From Nocardiopsis sp. FR4 (lineage in GTDB: Bacteria; Actinomycetota; Actinomycetes; Streptosporangiales; Streptosporangiaceae), in NCBI RefSeq assembly GCF_009830945.1, contig NZ_VWVV01000004.1:186001-250000 (forward strand): a stretch of 64,000 nt of DNA, in the 5' to 3' direction. Below are positions 25,620-35,373 of this stretch, one piece after another; positions within the stretch are counted from its first letter, which is position 1, and every line of letters starts with the position of its first letter. A program made the position numbers and the translations under genes. Under the pieces are notes generated by a model. It searched no databases, was not told the DNA's origin, and worked only from the letters and a program-made list of their open reading frames with translations.

Positions 25620-26981
25620 ATGGAACACAACACCTCCCCGTCACCGGCGCCGGACCGGCGCGGGACGCCCTTCCACCGGGTGGTCGTGGCCAGCCTCATC
25701 GGCACGACGATCGAGTGGTACGACTTCTTCCTGTACGGGTCCGCGGCCGCCCTGGTCTTCAACCGCGTCTTCTTCCCCGAGTCCGACCCGCTGGTCGGCA
25801 CCATGCTGGCCTTCACCACCTACGCCGTGGGGTTCGTCGCACGCCCCCTGGGCGGCCTGGTCTTCGGCCACTTCGGCGACCGGATCGGCCGCAAGCGGCT
25901 GCTGGTGCTCAGCCTGCTGCTGATGGGCGGCGCCACGTTCGCGATCGGCCTGCTGCCCACCTACGCGGCCGTCGGCGTGGCCGCTCCGCTGCTGCTGACC
26001 CTGCTGCGGGTGGTCCAGGGCTTCGCCCTGGGCGGGGAGTGGGGCGGCGCCGTGCTGCTCGTGGCCGAGCACGGATCCCCCCGCCACCGGGGTTTCTGGG
26101 CCTCCTGGCCGCAGGCGGGCGCTCCGGGCGGCAACCTGCTGGCCACCGCCGTGCTGGCCGTCCTGGCCGTGGCGATGACCGACGCGGCCTTCCTGTCCTG
26201 GGGCTGGCGGATCCCGTTCCTGCTCTCGGGCGTACTGGTGCTCATCGGACTGTGGATCCGGCTGGCGGTGAGCGAGTCCCCGGTCTTCCGGGAGGCCAGC
26301 GAGCGGGCGGCGGGCGCGGCGGCGCCCGAGCGCGCCCCCATCCTGGGCGTACTGCGCGACCACTGGCGCGAGGCCCTGGTGGCCATGGGCGTGCGCATGG
26401 CCGAGAACGTCTCCTACTACGTCGTGACGGCCTTCATCCTGGTCTACGCCACCCAGCAGGCGCAGATGCCCAACGGCCAAGTCCTGAACGCGGTGCTCGC
26501 GGCCTCGGCCGTGCACCTGGTGACCATTCCGGCCTGGGGGGCGCTCTCGGACCGGATCGGACGCCGTCCGGTGACGGCCCTGGGCGCGGCGGGCATGGCG
26601 CTGTGGGCCTTCGCCTTCTTCCCGCTGGTCGATGCGGGCACCTTCGGGTCGGTGACGCTGGCAGCGACGGTGGGCCTGGTGCTGCACGGGGCGATGTACG
26701 GCCCGCAGGCCGCGTTCTTCTCCGAGCTGTTCAGCACGCGGGTGCGCTACTCGGGCGCCTCTGTGGGCTACCAGCTGGCGTCGATCGTGGCGGGCGGCCT
26801 GGCGCCGCTGATCGCCACGGCGCTGCTGGCCTCCTTCGGCACCAGCACGCCGATCTCGCTGTACGTGGCCGCGATGGGGGCGGTCACCCTGGTCGCGGTC
26901 GCGGCCTCCCGGGAGACCCGGGGCCGCGATCTGCGCCGGGTGGCGGCGCCGGAGGGGTCAGTGTCCGAGAGGAGTTCGTGA
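25620..26981 (+). CDS. MFS transporter, metabolite:H+ symporter (MHS) family
   Basis: Twelve-helix proton symporter for a small organic acid or related metabolite. The 453 aa open with VVVASLIGTTIEWYDFFLYG, a hallmark of the MHS group (ShiA, ProP, KgtP). The MFS loop motif is GHFGDRIGRKRLLV, and RVVQGFALGGEWGGAVLLV and ALSDRIGRRPV mark helix 4 and the mid-protein repeat. The substrate cannot be predicted reliably. No pathway genes are adjacent. It ends before a strong hairpin shared with the convergent helicase gene. Confidence 0.92.
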   Translation: MEHNTSPSPAPDRRGTPFHRVVVASLIGTTIEWYDFFLYGSAAALVFNRVFFPESDPLVGTMLAFTTYAVGFVARPLGGLVFGHFGDRIGRKRLLVLSLLLMGGATFAIGLLPTYAAVGVAAPLLLTLLRVVQGFALGGEWGGAVLLVAEHGSPRHRGFWASWPQAGAPGGNLLATAVLAVLAVAMTDAAFLSWGWRIPFLLSGVLVLIGLWIRLAVSESPVFREASERAAGAAAPERAPILGVLRDHWREALVAMGVRMAENVSYYVVTAFILVYATQQAQMPNGQVLNAVLAASAVHLVTIPAWGALSDRIGRRPVTALGAAGMALWAFAFFPLVDAGTFGSVTLAATVGLVLHGAMYGPQAAFFSELFSTRVRYSGASVGYQLASIVAGGLAPLIATALLASFGTSTPISLYVAAMGAVTLVAVAASRETRGRDLRRVAAPEGSVSERSS

Positions 26982-26993
26982 CCCCGGTGAAAA

Positions 26994-27032
26994 GGCCCGG
27001 GTCCGGCAGGTGCCACCTGCCGGACCCGGGCC
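26994..27032. terminator. Bidirectional hairpin terminator
   Basis: A 17-bp perfect stem (26994-27010 with 27016-27032) and five-base loop between two convergent genes. There is no T tract on either side, as is common in high-GC actinomycetes. Confidence 0.7.
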
Positions 27033-27100
27033 CGTCGCTGTGTCAACCGCCCCCGCGAGGACGGCCCGTCAACGCGCTCCCAGCGGAGTGACCGCGCTCG

Positions 27101-28693
<1,593 letters not shown>

Positions 28694-29125
28694 GTGACGT
28701 GTACCTTCCTCATCGTTTGGCAGCGTTTCGAGGAAGGCTCCACACGGCCGGGCCAGCGAAGAAATCACACAAACGCGCCTGATCACACGCGGAAGCGGGC
28801 CCCTTGCGAAATACGGGGCTCCTGAGCTCGCGAGTTCCTCACTGCTGTGGGGGAGACGAGCGACTCTTCGGGTCAGAGCGGCGCCGACCGGGTCGGCACG
28901 CTGTCCGCGTCTTGCGCGGCCTCGGCGCGCTCGGATGCGCGCGGCATGTCACGACCGCTTGCAGCAGCCTACTAGAGAACGCCTGGCCGCGTGGACCCGG
29001 ACGCGGTTTTTCCCCGGTGATACGGGTCTCCCCCGGTACGGGTTTGACGCCCCGCCCGCCCCGGGGGGAGCGCGCCCGCGCGCCGGCCGGCCCGGTGCGC
29101 GGGCCCCGCGCGGGCGCGGTCGGCC
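28694..29125. other. Long non-coding upstream region of the helicase gene
   Basis: This 432-bp gap between the enoyl-CoA hydratase stop and the helicase start is on the same strand as both genes. No plausible ORF, riboswitch or strong palindrome was recognised. A minus-strand TAGGCT near 28970 could be a -10, implying a leader of about 270 nt for the helicase mRNA. Cold-shock helicase genes often have such leaders. Confidence 0.35.
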
Positions 29126-29956
29126 TCAGTCGGCGTTCGCGGCCCGGGCCAGCGCGGTGAGCCGGGCCACCTGGGCCCGGCGCTCGGCCTCGGCCTGTTC
29201 GGCCAGCGTGTTGCCCGGGGCCTGCTGGAGCAGGGCCTTGGTGGCGGTGGCGGCCTCGCGGTCGGTGGCCAGCAGGGCGGCGACGACGTCGTCCACGGCG
29301 CCGGAGAGCTCGTCGGCGCCCACCACCAGCTCGGCCAGGCCCAGGTCTCGGGCCTCGTGCGCGCCGACCCGGCGCGCGGTCAGGCAGATCTCGACGGCGC
29401 GGTTGACCCCGACGATGTCGACCAGGGGCTTGGTGCCGGTGAGGTCGGGGACCAGGCCCAGGGCGGGCTCCTTCATGCACAGCTGCGCGTCGTCGGCCAG
29501 GATGCGGATGTCACAGGACAGGGCCAGCTGGAAACCCGCGCCGATGGCATGGCCGCGCACGGCGGCGACGCTGACCAGGTCGGGGCGGCGCAGCCACAGG
29601 AACCCCTCCTGCAGACCGGCGACGTAGTCCCGGACCTCGGCCTCGGTGGCGGTGCCGTCGGCGAGCCCGCCGACCAGGGAGCGCTCACCGTCGACCCCCT
29701 CGGGGCTGAACATCCCGAGGTCGATTCCGGCGGAGAAGATGTCGCCCTCCCCCTCCAGGACCACGATTCGGACATCCTCGGGAAGGGCGTGGCCGATGTG
29801 GGCCAGAGTGGTCCAAGTGCGTCCGGTCATCGCGTTGCGGCGCTCGGGGTGGCTGATGGTGATCCGGGCGACCGGCCCCTCCACCCGCAGCCTGAGCCGG
29901 GCCCGGGAGAGCTCCTCCTCGGTGGGCAGCGCGCGGCCGCTCGACGCCTGTGCCAT
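29126..29956 (-). CDS. Enoyl-CoA hydratase/isomerase family protein
   Basis: Crotonase-fold enzyme acting on an acyl-CoA. The 276 aa from MAQASSGRALP (GGAGGAA four bases upstream) contain ERRNAMTGRTW and GEGDIFSAGIDLGMF, the first oxyanion-hole strand. VAAVRGHAIGAGFQLALSCD follows with the second oxyanion glycine, and then LGLVPDLTGT. The usual catalytic Glu positions are not clearly both present, so isomerase or another crotonase activity is possible. A TAATAT -10 (29993-29988) overlaps the TTACT palindrome at 29991-30004, which predicts direct repression by a TetR-type regulator. It stands alone, without other beta-oxidation genes nearby. Confidence 0.9.
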   Translation of the reverse strand: MAQASSGRALPTEEELSRARLRLRVEGPVARITISHPERRNAMTGRTWTTLAHIGHALPEDVRIVVLEGEGDIFSAGIDLGMFSPEGVDGERSLVGGLADGTATEAEVRDYVAGLQEGFLWLRRPDLVSVAAVRGHAIGAGFQLALSCDIRILADDAQLCMKEPALGLVPDLTGTKPLVDIVGVNRAVEICLTARRVGAHEARDLGLAELVVGADELSGAVDDVVAALLATDREAATATKALLQQAPGNTLAEQAEAERRAQVARLTALARAANAD

Positions 29957-29990
29957 GGGTTCCTCCGTCGTGTTCGGTGTCACCCAGATA

Positions 29991-30004
29991 TTACTCATCA
30001 GTAA
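29991..30004. promoter_or_regulatory. TTACTnnnnAGTAA palindrome overlapping the enoyl-CoA hydratase -10
   Basis: TTACTCATCAGTAA is a perfect 5-4-5 inverted repeat. On the minus strand its end merges with TAATAT (29993-29988), a -10 that would start transcription about 25 bases before the ATG at 29956. The arms match those of the palindrome at 17288-17301. Confidence 0.6.
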
Positions 30005-30056
30005 CCGAAGGCGGGCGGCGAGGTCGCGCGCACGGGCGGAACCCGTGCGCGCGCCC

Positions 30057-30263
30057 TCAGGCTCTGCGGGTGGCCCCGCCGCGGCCCCGGAGGTCCACTC
30101 CCGCCTCGCTCAGCAGCCGGTGGACGAAACCGTAGGAGCGGCCCGTGGCCGCCGCCAGCATCCGGATGCTCTCACCCGCGTCGTAGCGGCGCTTGAGCTG
30201 GGCCGCGAGTTCGGAGCGGTCGGGCCCCACCAGGCGCCTGCCCTTGCCCGGCACATCGTTCAC
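30057..30263 (-). CDS. Small helix-turn-helix protein
   Basis: A 68-residue protein, basic at both ends, with one HTH: AAQLKRRYDAGESIRMLA then GRSYGFVHRLLSEAGV, closing in LRGRGGATRRA. This compact, actinobacteria-conserved form usually sits next to an ABC-F gene, as here. It resembles a transposase- or Resolvase-type HTH without a catalytic domain. Function unknown; DNA binding is inferred. It has its own ribosome site (GGAG) and is 238 bp from the ABC-F stop. Confidence 0.8.
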   Translation of the reverse strand: MNDVPGKGRRLVGPDRSELAAQLKRRYDAGESIRMLAAATGRSYGFVHRLLSEAGVDLRGRGGATRRA

Positions 30264-30364
30264 TGGTCACTCCTCCGAGTCGTTCGGTCACCCTGACCAA
30301 CATCCCCTCATGATCACGGATGCCGCGCGCGCCACGCCACACGGCGGGGCCGCGACGGGCGGGA

Positions 30365-30395
30365 CCGCGTTCCGAGAACCCGTTTCGGAACGCGG
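30365..30395 (-). terminator. Hairpin downstream of the ABC-F gene
   Basis: An 11-bp perfect stem, CCGCGTTCCGA (30365-30375) with TCGGAACGCGG (30385-30395), and a nine-base loop. There is no T tract. It lies between the ABC-F gene and the small HTH gene on the same strand, so it may terminate or attenuate. Confidence 0.45.
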
Positions 30396-30501
30396 CAATC
30401 CATGACCGAAAAGGAACGGGGTGAACCTCACGGCCCCTGGTGCGTCCGGCACCCGCGGGGCGTGCCCGCCGCCGCGGGGAGACGGCCGGGGCGGAGCGCG
30501 G

Positions 30502-32100
30502 TCAGGCCAGCGCCACGAGGTCCTCGAACTCGGCGTTCCACACGTCCTCCACCCCGTCGGGCAGCAGGATGACGCGCTCGGGCTGCAACGCCTCGACCGC
30601 GCCCTCGTCGTGGGTGACCAGGACGATCGCGCCCTTGTAGCCCCGCAGCGCCGCCAGGATCTCCTCTCGGCTGGCCGGGTCGAGGTTGTTGGTGGGCTCG
30701 TCCAGCAGCAGGACGTTGGCGCTGGAGACCACCAGCGTGGCCAGGGCCAACCGGGTCTTCTCACCGCCGGAGAGCACGCCCGCGGGCTTGTCGACGTCGT
30801 CGCCGGTGAACAGGAACGAGCCGAGCGTGCGCCGCGCCTCCACCTCCGGCAGGTCCGGGGCCGCGCTCATCATGTTCTCCAGCACGGTCCGGTCCACGTC
30901 CAGGGTTTCGTGCTCCTGGGCGTAGTAGCCGAGTTTGAGCCCATGGCCGTGGACCACCCGGCCGGTGTCGGGCTCCTCCACACCCCCGAGCAGGCGCAGC
31001 AGGGTGGTCTTGCCCGCGCCGTTGAGGCCGAGGATGACCACGCGGCTGCCCCGGTCGATGGCCAGGTCCACGCCGGTGAAGATCTCCAGGGAGCCGTAGG
31101 ACTTGGACAGCCCCTCGGCCATGAGCGGCGTGCGGCCGCTGGGCGCGGGGTCGGGGAAGCGCAGCTTGGCCACCTTGTCCGCCTGGCGCACGCCCGACAC
31201 CCCGTCCAGGAGGCGGTCGGCGCGGTTGAGCATCTGCTGGGCGGCACGCGCCTTGGTGGCCTTGGAGCGGAACTTGTCCGCCTGCTTGCGCAGCGCGTCG
31301 GCCTGCTTCTCGGCGTTGGCCAGCTCCCGCCTGCGGCGGCGCTCGTCGGCCTCGCGCTGGGCCAGGTACTGCTTCCAGCCCATGTTGTAGATGTCGATGG
31401 CGCTGCGGTTGGCGTCCAGGTAGAACACCTTGTTCACCACGTGCTCGACCAGCTCGACGTCGTGGCTGATCACGATGAGCCCGCCCTGGTGGGACTTGAG
31501 GAAGTCGCGCAGCCAGGAGATGGAGTCGGCGTCCAGGTGGTTGGTCGGCTCGTCCAGCAGCAGGGTGTCCGCGCCGCTGAAGAGGATCCGGGCCAGTTCG
31601 ATGCGGCGGCGCTGGCCGCCCGAGAGGGTGTGCAGGGGCTGGTCGAGCACCTTGTCGGGCAGGCCCAGGCTGGAGGCGATGGCGGCGGCCTCGGACTCGG
31701 CGGAGTAGCCGCCCAGCACGTGCAGGCGCTCCTCCCAGCGGGCGTAGGCGCGCACACCCTTGTTGCGGGTCTTGGTGTCGGTGCTGGCCATCTTCTTCTC
31801 GGCCTCGCGCAGCCCCTTGAGGGCCTCGTCGATGCCGCGCGCGGACAGAACCCGGTCCCGGGCGATCACGTCCAGGTCGCCGGTGCGCGGGTCCTGGGGG
31901 AGGTAGCCGATGGTGCCGGAGGAGGTGACGGTCCCCCCGGTGGGCAGGCCCTCGCCCGCCAGGACCTTGGTCATGGTGGTCTTGCCCGCGCCGTTGCGGC
32001 CGACCAGTCCGATCCGGTCCCCGGCGGCGACGCGGAAGGTGGTCGGCTCCAACAGGAGGCGAGGACCGACACGCAGTTCGAGGTCGGTGGCGATCAGCAT
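30502..32100 (-). CDS. ABC-F family ATP-binding protein
   Basis: Soluble tandem ATPase that acts on the ribosome or as an antibiotic-protection factor; not a transporter. The 532 aa from MLIATDLELRVG (AGGAAG upstream) have NBD1 with Walker A GRNGAGKTT and signature LSGGQRRR, and an arginine- and lysine-rich linker (ADERRRRRELANAEKQADAL). NBD2 has LNGAGKTT, signature LSGGEKTR and LLLDEPTNNLD. No membrane segment. Domain order, linker and length match the translation-factor group rather than drug exporters. Whether it gives resistance is not predictable. Paired with the small HTH gene downstream. Confidence 0.93.
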   Translation of the reverse strand: MLIATDLELRVGPRLLLEPTTFRVAAGDRIGLVGRNGAGKTTMTKVLAGEGLPTGGTVTSSGTIGYLPQDPRTGDLDVIARDRVLSARGIDEALKGLREAEKKMASTDTKTRNKGVRAYARWEERLHVLGGYSAESEAAAIASSLGLPDKVLDQPLHTLSGGQRRRIELARILFSGADTLLLDEPTNHLDADSISWLRDFLKSHQGGLIVISHDVELVEHVVNKVFYLDANRSAIDIYNMGWKQYLAQREADERRRRRELANAEKQADALRKQADKFRSKATKARAAQQMLNRADRLLDGVSGVRQADKVAKLRFPDPAPSGRTPLMAEGLSKSYGSLEIFTGVDLAIDRGSRVVILGLNGAGKTTLLRLLGGVEEPDTGRVVHGHGLKLGYYAQEHETLDVDRTVLENMMSAAPDLPEVEARRTLGSFLFTGDDVDKPAGVLSGGEKTRLALATLVVSSANVLLLDEPTNNLDPASREEILAALRGYKGAIVLVTHDEGAVEALQPERVILLPDGVEDVWNAEFEDLVALA

Positions 32101-32358
32101 GGTGCGGCTTCCTACACAGGTCGTGGGACGGTCGTGTCCGGTCGGGCGCGCTGGGCGCGGGCGTCGTGGCCCGCGTGGGGGTTGGGGGGCGGCCTCGGCC
32201 GACCGACCCAGACTAACGGCACCGGTGGAGGGCGGCACGGGAGTTTCGGCCCCCGGGCACGGACGCGCCCCCGTCCGGCCAACGGATCGGGGGCGCGGCG
32301 CATTCCCGGCGTGTTCGCGGCGTCTGCGGCGCGGCGGACGGCCGCCGCGCCGCAGACG

Positions 32359-33687
32359 TCACCTCTGTTCGGAGGTGTCCGCGGAGGTGGCGCCGCCCTC
32401 CTCCGCGGGCCCCTCCCCCTCGTTCCTGACCACGACCGTGTCCGTGTGCACCCTGGTGACCTCCGCCCTCTCGCCGGGTTCGTCGTCCCGGCCCGAGGCG
32501 GGCGGCCGGTTGCGCAGCAGCGCGGCCAGCACGGCGACCACCGGAGTGGCCAGGAACATGCCCGGGACCCCGCCGACGACGGCGCCGACGGAGATCGAGA
32601 TGAGCACGATCGGCGAGGGCAGGTCCAGGGAGGCGCCGTAGATGCGCGGCGCGAAGACGTTGCTCTCCAGTTGCTGCACCAGGATCACGGCGCCGACGAT
32701 GATCAGCGCCACGATCCAGCCCTCGGTCACGAAGGCGACCAGGGCGGCGAGCAGGCCGGTGAGGAAGGCCCCGATGATCGGCAGGAAGGCGCCGATGAAG
32801 GTGAGCACGATCAGCGGGATGGCGAGGTTGATGTCGAGGAAGACGACCAGGGCGATGCCGATGCCGACGGCGTCGAAGAAGCCGACCGCGGCCACCCCGC
32901 GCACGTAGCGCCCCATCACCCCGTAGGCGACCTCCCCCGCGTGGCTCAGGCCCGGCCGGGACCGGGGCGGCAGCAGGCTCAGCAGCCACTCCGTGAGCTG
33001 GTCGCCCGAGTGCACGAAGTACACGGTCAGGGCGATGATGAGGACGAGGCCGACCAGGACCGAGATGACCGCCGAAGTGGCGGTCCACGCGCCGCTGAGC
33101 AGCTGGTCCTGGTTCTGGGTGATCATGTTCTCGATCTGGAGCCAGGCGTCGTCGAGCATGTCGGTGAACAGCGCCGGGTCGAGCCCGAAGGGCACCCGGA
33201 TGTTCTGCAGCTCCCGGACCGCGCTGGTGACGCTGTCGACCAGGGGGCCGAAACCCTGGATGGCCGGGGTGACGATCAGCGAGATCACACCGCCGAACAC
33301 GATGAGGCCGACCAGGAGCGCGAGCGCGGTGGAGCTGCCCCGGCCCAGCCCTCTGGAACGCAGCGCGCTGGCGATCGGCATGAGCAGCGCGGTGAGGAAC
33401 ACCGCCAGGATCACCGGCAGGGTGACGACCGACAGGTAGATGAGCGCGTAGACGAGCAGCGCCGCCACCACGCCGATCAGCAGGACCCGCCAGGCCACGT
33501 CGCTGATGGTGCGCAGCAGGTCGTCGGAGCCGGAGCTCTGTTCGGCCACGCTCTCCTTCGCGGCCTGGGCCTCGGCCTGGGCGCACTGGCTCTGCTCCTC
33601 CAGTCGGGCGAGGCGCTCGGCGCGGGCCCTGCGGGCCTCGAGCCACTTGTTCAGGAGCGCCCACACTCCCGGCCGCTGGGCTTGCAC
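32359..33687 (-). CDS. AI-2E (PerM) family transporter
   Basis: Integral membrane protein of 442 aa from GTG 33687 (GGAG five bases upstream). The first 60 residues are a charged, Ala/Glu/Arg-rich helix, possibly coiled coil. Eight hydrophobic segments follow, with the family motif GIGIALVVFLDINLAIPLIV and FLPIIGAFL, then GGVPGMFLATPVVAVLAAL. The tail is acidic and hydrophilic. Family members include exporters and Na+/H+ antiporters, so the substrate is open. The YccF gene is 77 bp upstream on the same strand. Confidence 0.88.
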   Translation of the reverse strand: MQAQRPGVWALLNKWLEARRARAERLARLEEQSQCAQAEAQAAKESVAEQSSGSDDLLRTISDVAWRVLLIGVVAALLVYALIYLSVVTLPVILAVFLTALLMPIASALRSRGLGRGSSTALALLVGLIVFGGVISLIVTPAIQGFGPLVDSVTSAVRELQNIRVPFGLDPALFTDMLDDAWLQIENMITQNQDQLLSGAWTATSAVISVLVGLVLIIALTVYFVHSGDQLTEWLLSLLPPRSRPGLSHAGEVAYGVMGRYVRGVAAVGFFDAVGIGIALVVFLDINLAIPLIVLTFIGAFLPIIGAFLTGLLAALVAFVTEGWIVALIIVGAVILVQQLESNVFAPRIYGASLDLPSPIVLISISVGAVVGGVPGMFLATPVVAVLAALLRNRPPASGRDDEPGERAEVTRVHTDTVVVRNEGEGPAEEGGATSADTSEQR

Positions 33688-33764
33688 ATGGACTCCATTC
33701 TCCGGATGTTGCGGGACGGGCGCCCGGGGGGATCCGGGGGCTCTCCGGCCCCCGGTTAACGCTG

Positions 33765-34172
33765 TCAGAACTGCCAGGGTTCCCGGGTGTGGCCGCTGGC
33801 GACGATCTCGTTGCCGAAGGGCGCCAGGGCCAGGGGGATCATCTTCAGCGAGGCCCAGGCCATGGGGATTCCGATGATAGTGACCGCCAGGCCGAGCGCC
33901 GTGGCGATGTGGCCGAGGGCCAGCCACCATCCGGCGACGATCACCCAGATGACGTTGAGGGCGGTGCTGCCGCCGCCCGCCCCGTTCCTGCGGACCACGT
34001 CCCGGCCGAAGGGCCAGAACGCGTAGTTGGCCATGCGGAAGGAGGCGATGCCGAAGGGGATGGTGACGATCAGGACGCAGCAGATGAGACCGGCGAGGAT
34101 GTAGCCGATCGCCAACCAGAATCCGGCGACGAAGATCCAGATGATGTTCAGGATGAGCCGCACGAGGGCCAC
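33765..34172 (-). CDS. YccF domain (DUF307) inner-membrane protein
   Basis: A 135-aa membrane protein made of two related halves, each with the YccF motif: LNIIWIFVAGFWLAIGYI...TIPFGIASFRM, then NVIWVIVAGWWLALGHI...GIPMAWASLKM. AAGGAGGAAGG seven bases before GTG 34172 fixes the start. Function unknown; conserved widely. A perfect 16-bp palindrome lies 123 bp upstream. Confidence 0.9.
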   Translation of the reverse strand: MALVRLILNIIWIFVAGFWLAIGYILAGLICCVLIVTIPFGIASFRMANYAFWPFGRDVVRRNGAGGGSTALNVIWVIVAGWWLALGHIATALGLAVTIIGIPMAWASLKMIPLALAPFGNEIVASGHTREPWQF

Positions 34173-34926
34173 GGTGTGCCTTCCTCCTTGTTTCGGTCCC
34201 GCTGTCGGGAGCGCGCGGCCGGGGCCGCGTCCGTTGTGTTCTACCGCCTGGGACGCACGCGCACCACGACCCGTTCTGGCGCTCCTCCCTGACACTTCCC
34301 CTAGGGGAAGGTTCCGACGCACGTGGGAGGGGGTGCGGGCCCCTCACGCGAGGCGGGACCGGCGTGTCGCGACGTGTTCGGGGGGTAGGCGGGGGGCCAA
34401 GGGCGCCCCGGGGGCGGCGACGGAGGGTGAGGACATCCGGCCAGGCCCGAACTCGGAACAAGGCGCGGACCGGAATGTGATCGGTGTATCAGGAGGACCC
34501 CCTAGGCAGGAGGGACATCGCACCATACGATGTGCTGTGTCCTTCGCAAGACACCAGATCTTGTGCTAAGCGGCAAACTCGGACAAACAACCGTAGACCG
34601 GTCAGTTCACGACTGATTTCGGTAACGGTTGGGCGAGGAATTTCCCCACCCCCCGTGCATGAGCGGGAGTGGGGATGGCATGATTACGTACCGGCTCGGA
34701 CGGAGGCCGTCACCGCCTCCGCAGCCGTTCGCGTGAGAGCACTCCGCCGTCGGCGGGTTCAGTGCCGCAAGGCTGTGCTTCTCGTGGTCTCAGCCACACC
34801 GGGGAACATCGCTCGCACCCCATGGCGTTTGCGTCGTGCGGGGTGGCTCACGCCGCATGACCAACTTTTGGTGACTGAAGCTTTTTCCGACAGCTTACTA
34901 GTGATTTCAGTAGAGGTGGTTCAAGC
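34173..34926. other. 754-bp non-coding region between YccF and WhiB genes
   Basis: No ORF in this stretch has convincing codon use or homology. It contains a perfect 16-bp palindrome at 34295-34310, a stretch of moderate AT content from 34540 to 34640, and the whiB ribosome site (AGAGGTGG at about 34912). Wbl genes often have long complex upstream regions, so a distal promoter or long leader for the WhiB gene is likely. No sigma-R-type GGAAT-N18-GTT pair was found. Confidence 0.5.
34295..34310. promoter_or_regulatory. Perfect 16-bp palindrome, possible operator
   Basis: CTTCCCCTAGGGGAAG is fully symmetric, lies in non-coding DNA and is closer to the YccF start than to the WhiB gene. The cognate protein is unknown. 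Confidence 0.35.
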
Positions 34927-35226
34927 ATGTCTCAGGTACGCCGGCAGGCCGCGCTGCGCCCCCGCCCGAGCTGGGGGTGGCAGGATGCCGCCGCGTGCCG
35001 GGGCGAGGACCTTGTGCTCTTCTTCGGCCCGGACGGCGAACGCCAGCCCGAGCGGGAGATCCGTGAGCGCAAGGCCAAGGAGATCTGTGCGGCCTGCCCT
35101 GTCCGTAACGAGTGCCTGGACTATGCGATCTCGCGTCCGGAGAAGTACGGCACCTGGGGCGGCCTGAACGAGGACGAGCGCGCTTCCGAGCGCCGTCGCC
35201 GTATGCGCCGCGCCAACGCTGCCTAG
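34927..35226 (+). CDS. WhiB-family iron-sulfur transcription regulator
   Basis: A 99-aa Wbl protein that would bind a [4Fe-4S] cluster and act with the primary sigma factor. The four ligands are Cys24, Cys54, Cys57 and Cys63 (CxxC plus C-x5-C spacing), followed by the beta-turn GTWGG at 75-79 and a basic tail (ERRRRMRRA) for DNA contact. It has a 20-residue N-terminal extension compared with WhiB1. Which Wbl subgroup it belongs to needs a tree. Monocistronic: a 750-bp upstream gap, and a strong terminator 50 bp downstream. Confidence 0.93.
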   Translation: MSQVRRQAALRPRPSWGWQDAAACRGEDLVLFFGPDGERQPEREIRERKAKEICAACPVRNECLDYAISRPEKYGTWGGLNEDERASERRRRMRRANAA

Positions 35227-35275
35227 TCAGGTTCTCACCTGCGGATCTCCCCCGGTGGCCCCGGCCCCCGAACAA

Positions 35276-35319
35276 CCCGCGGCGCCCCGACGAACACCGT
35301 CGAGGGCGCCGCGGGTTTT
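35276..35319 (+). terminator. Intrinsic terminator of the WhiB gene
   Basis: Stem CCCGCGGCGCCC (35276-35287) with GGGCGCCGCGGG (35304-35315), a further paired CGACG/CGTCG inside the loop, then TTTT. One of the few hairpins here with a T tract. Confidence 0.85.
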
Positions 35320-35373
35320 CTCGTGCCTGCGGCCCGCCGCTCCGGCGGCGGGCCGGGAACGGCGGGGACGGGC

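Noticed and set aside
22865-27091. A 1408-codon plus-strand open frame spanning several genes
   Set aside because: It is composed of Gln/Gly/His/Arg-rich antisense translation of transporter genes and runs into the MFS gene in a wrong frame; no domain is visible.
34455-34645. GGAAT sequences considered as sigma-R type promoters of the WhiB gene
   Set aside because: Neither occurrence is followed by GTT at 18 bases.
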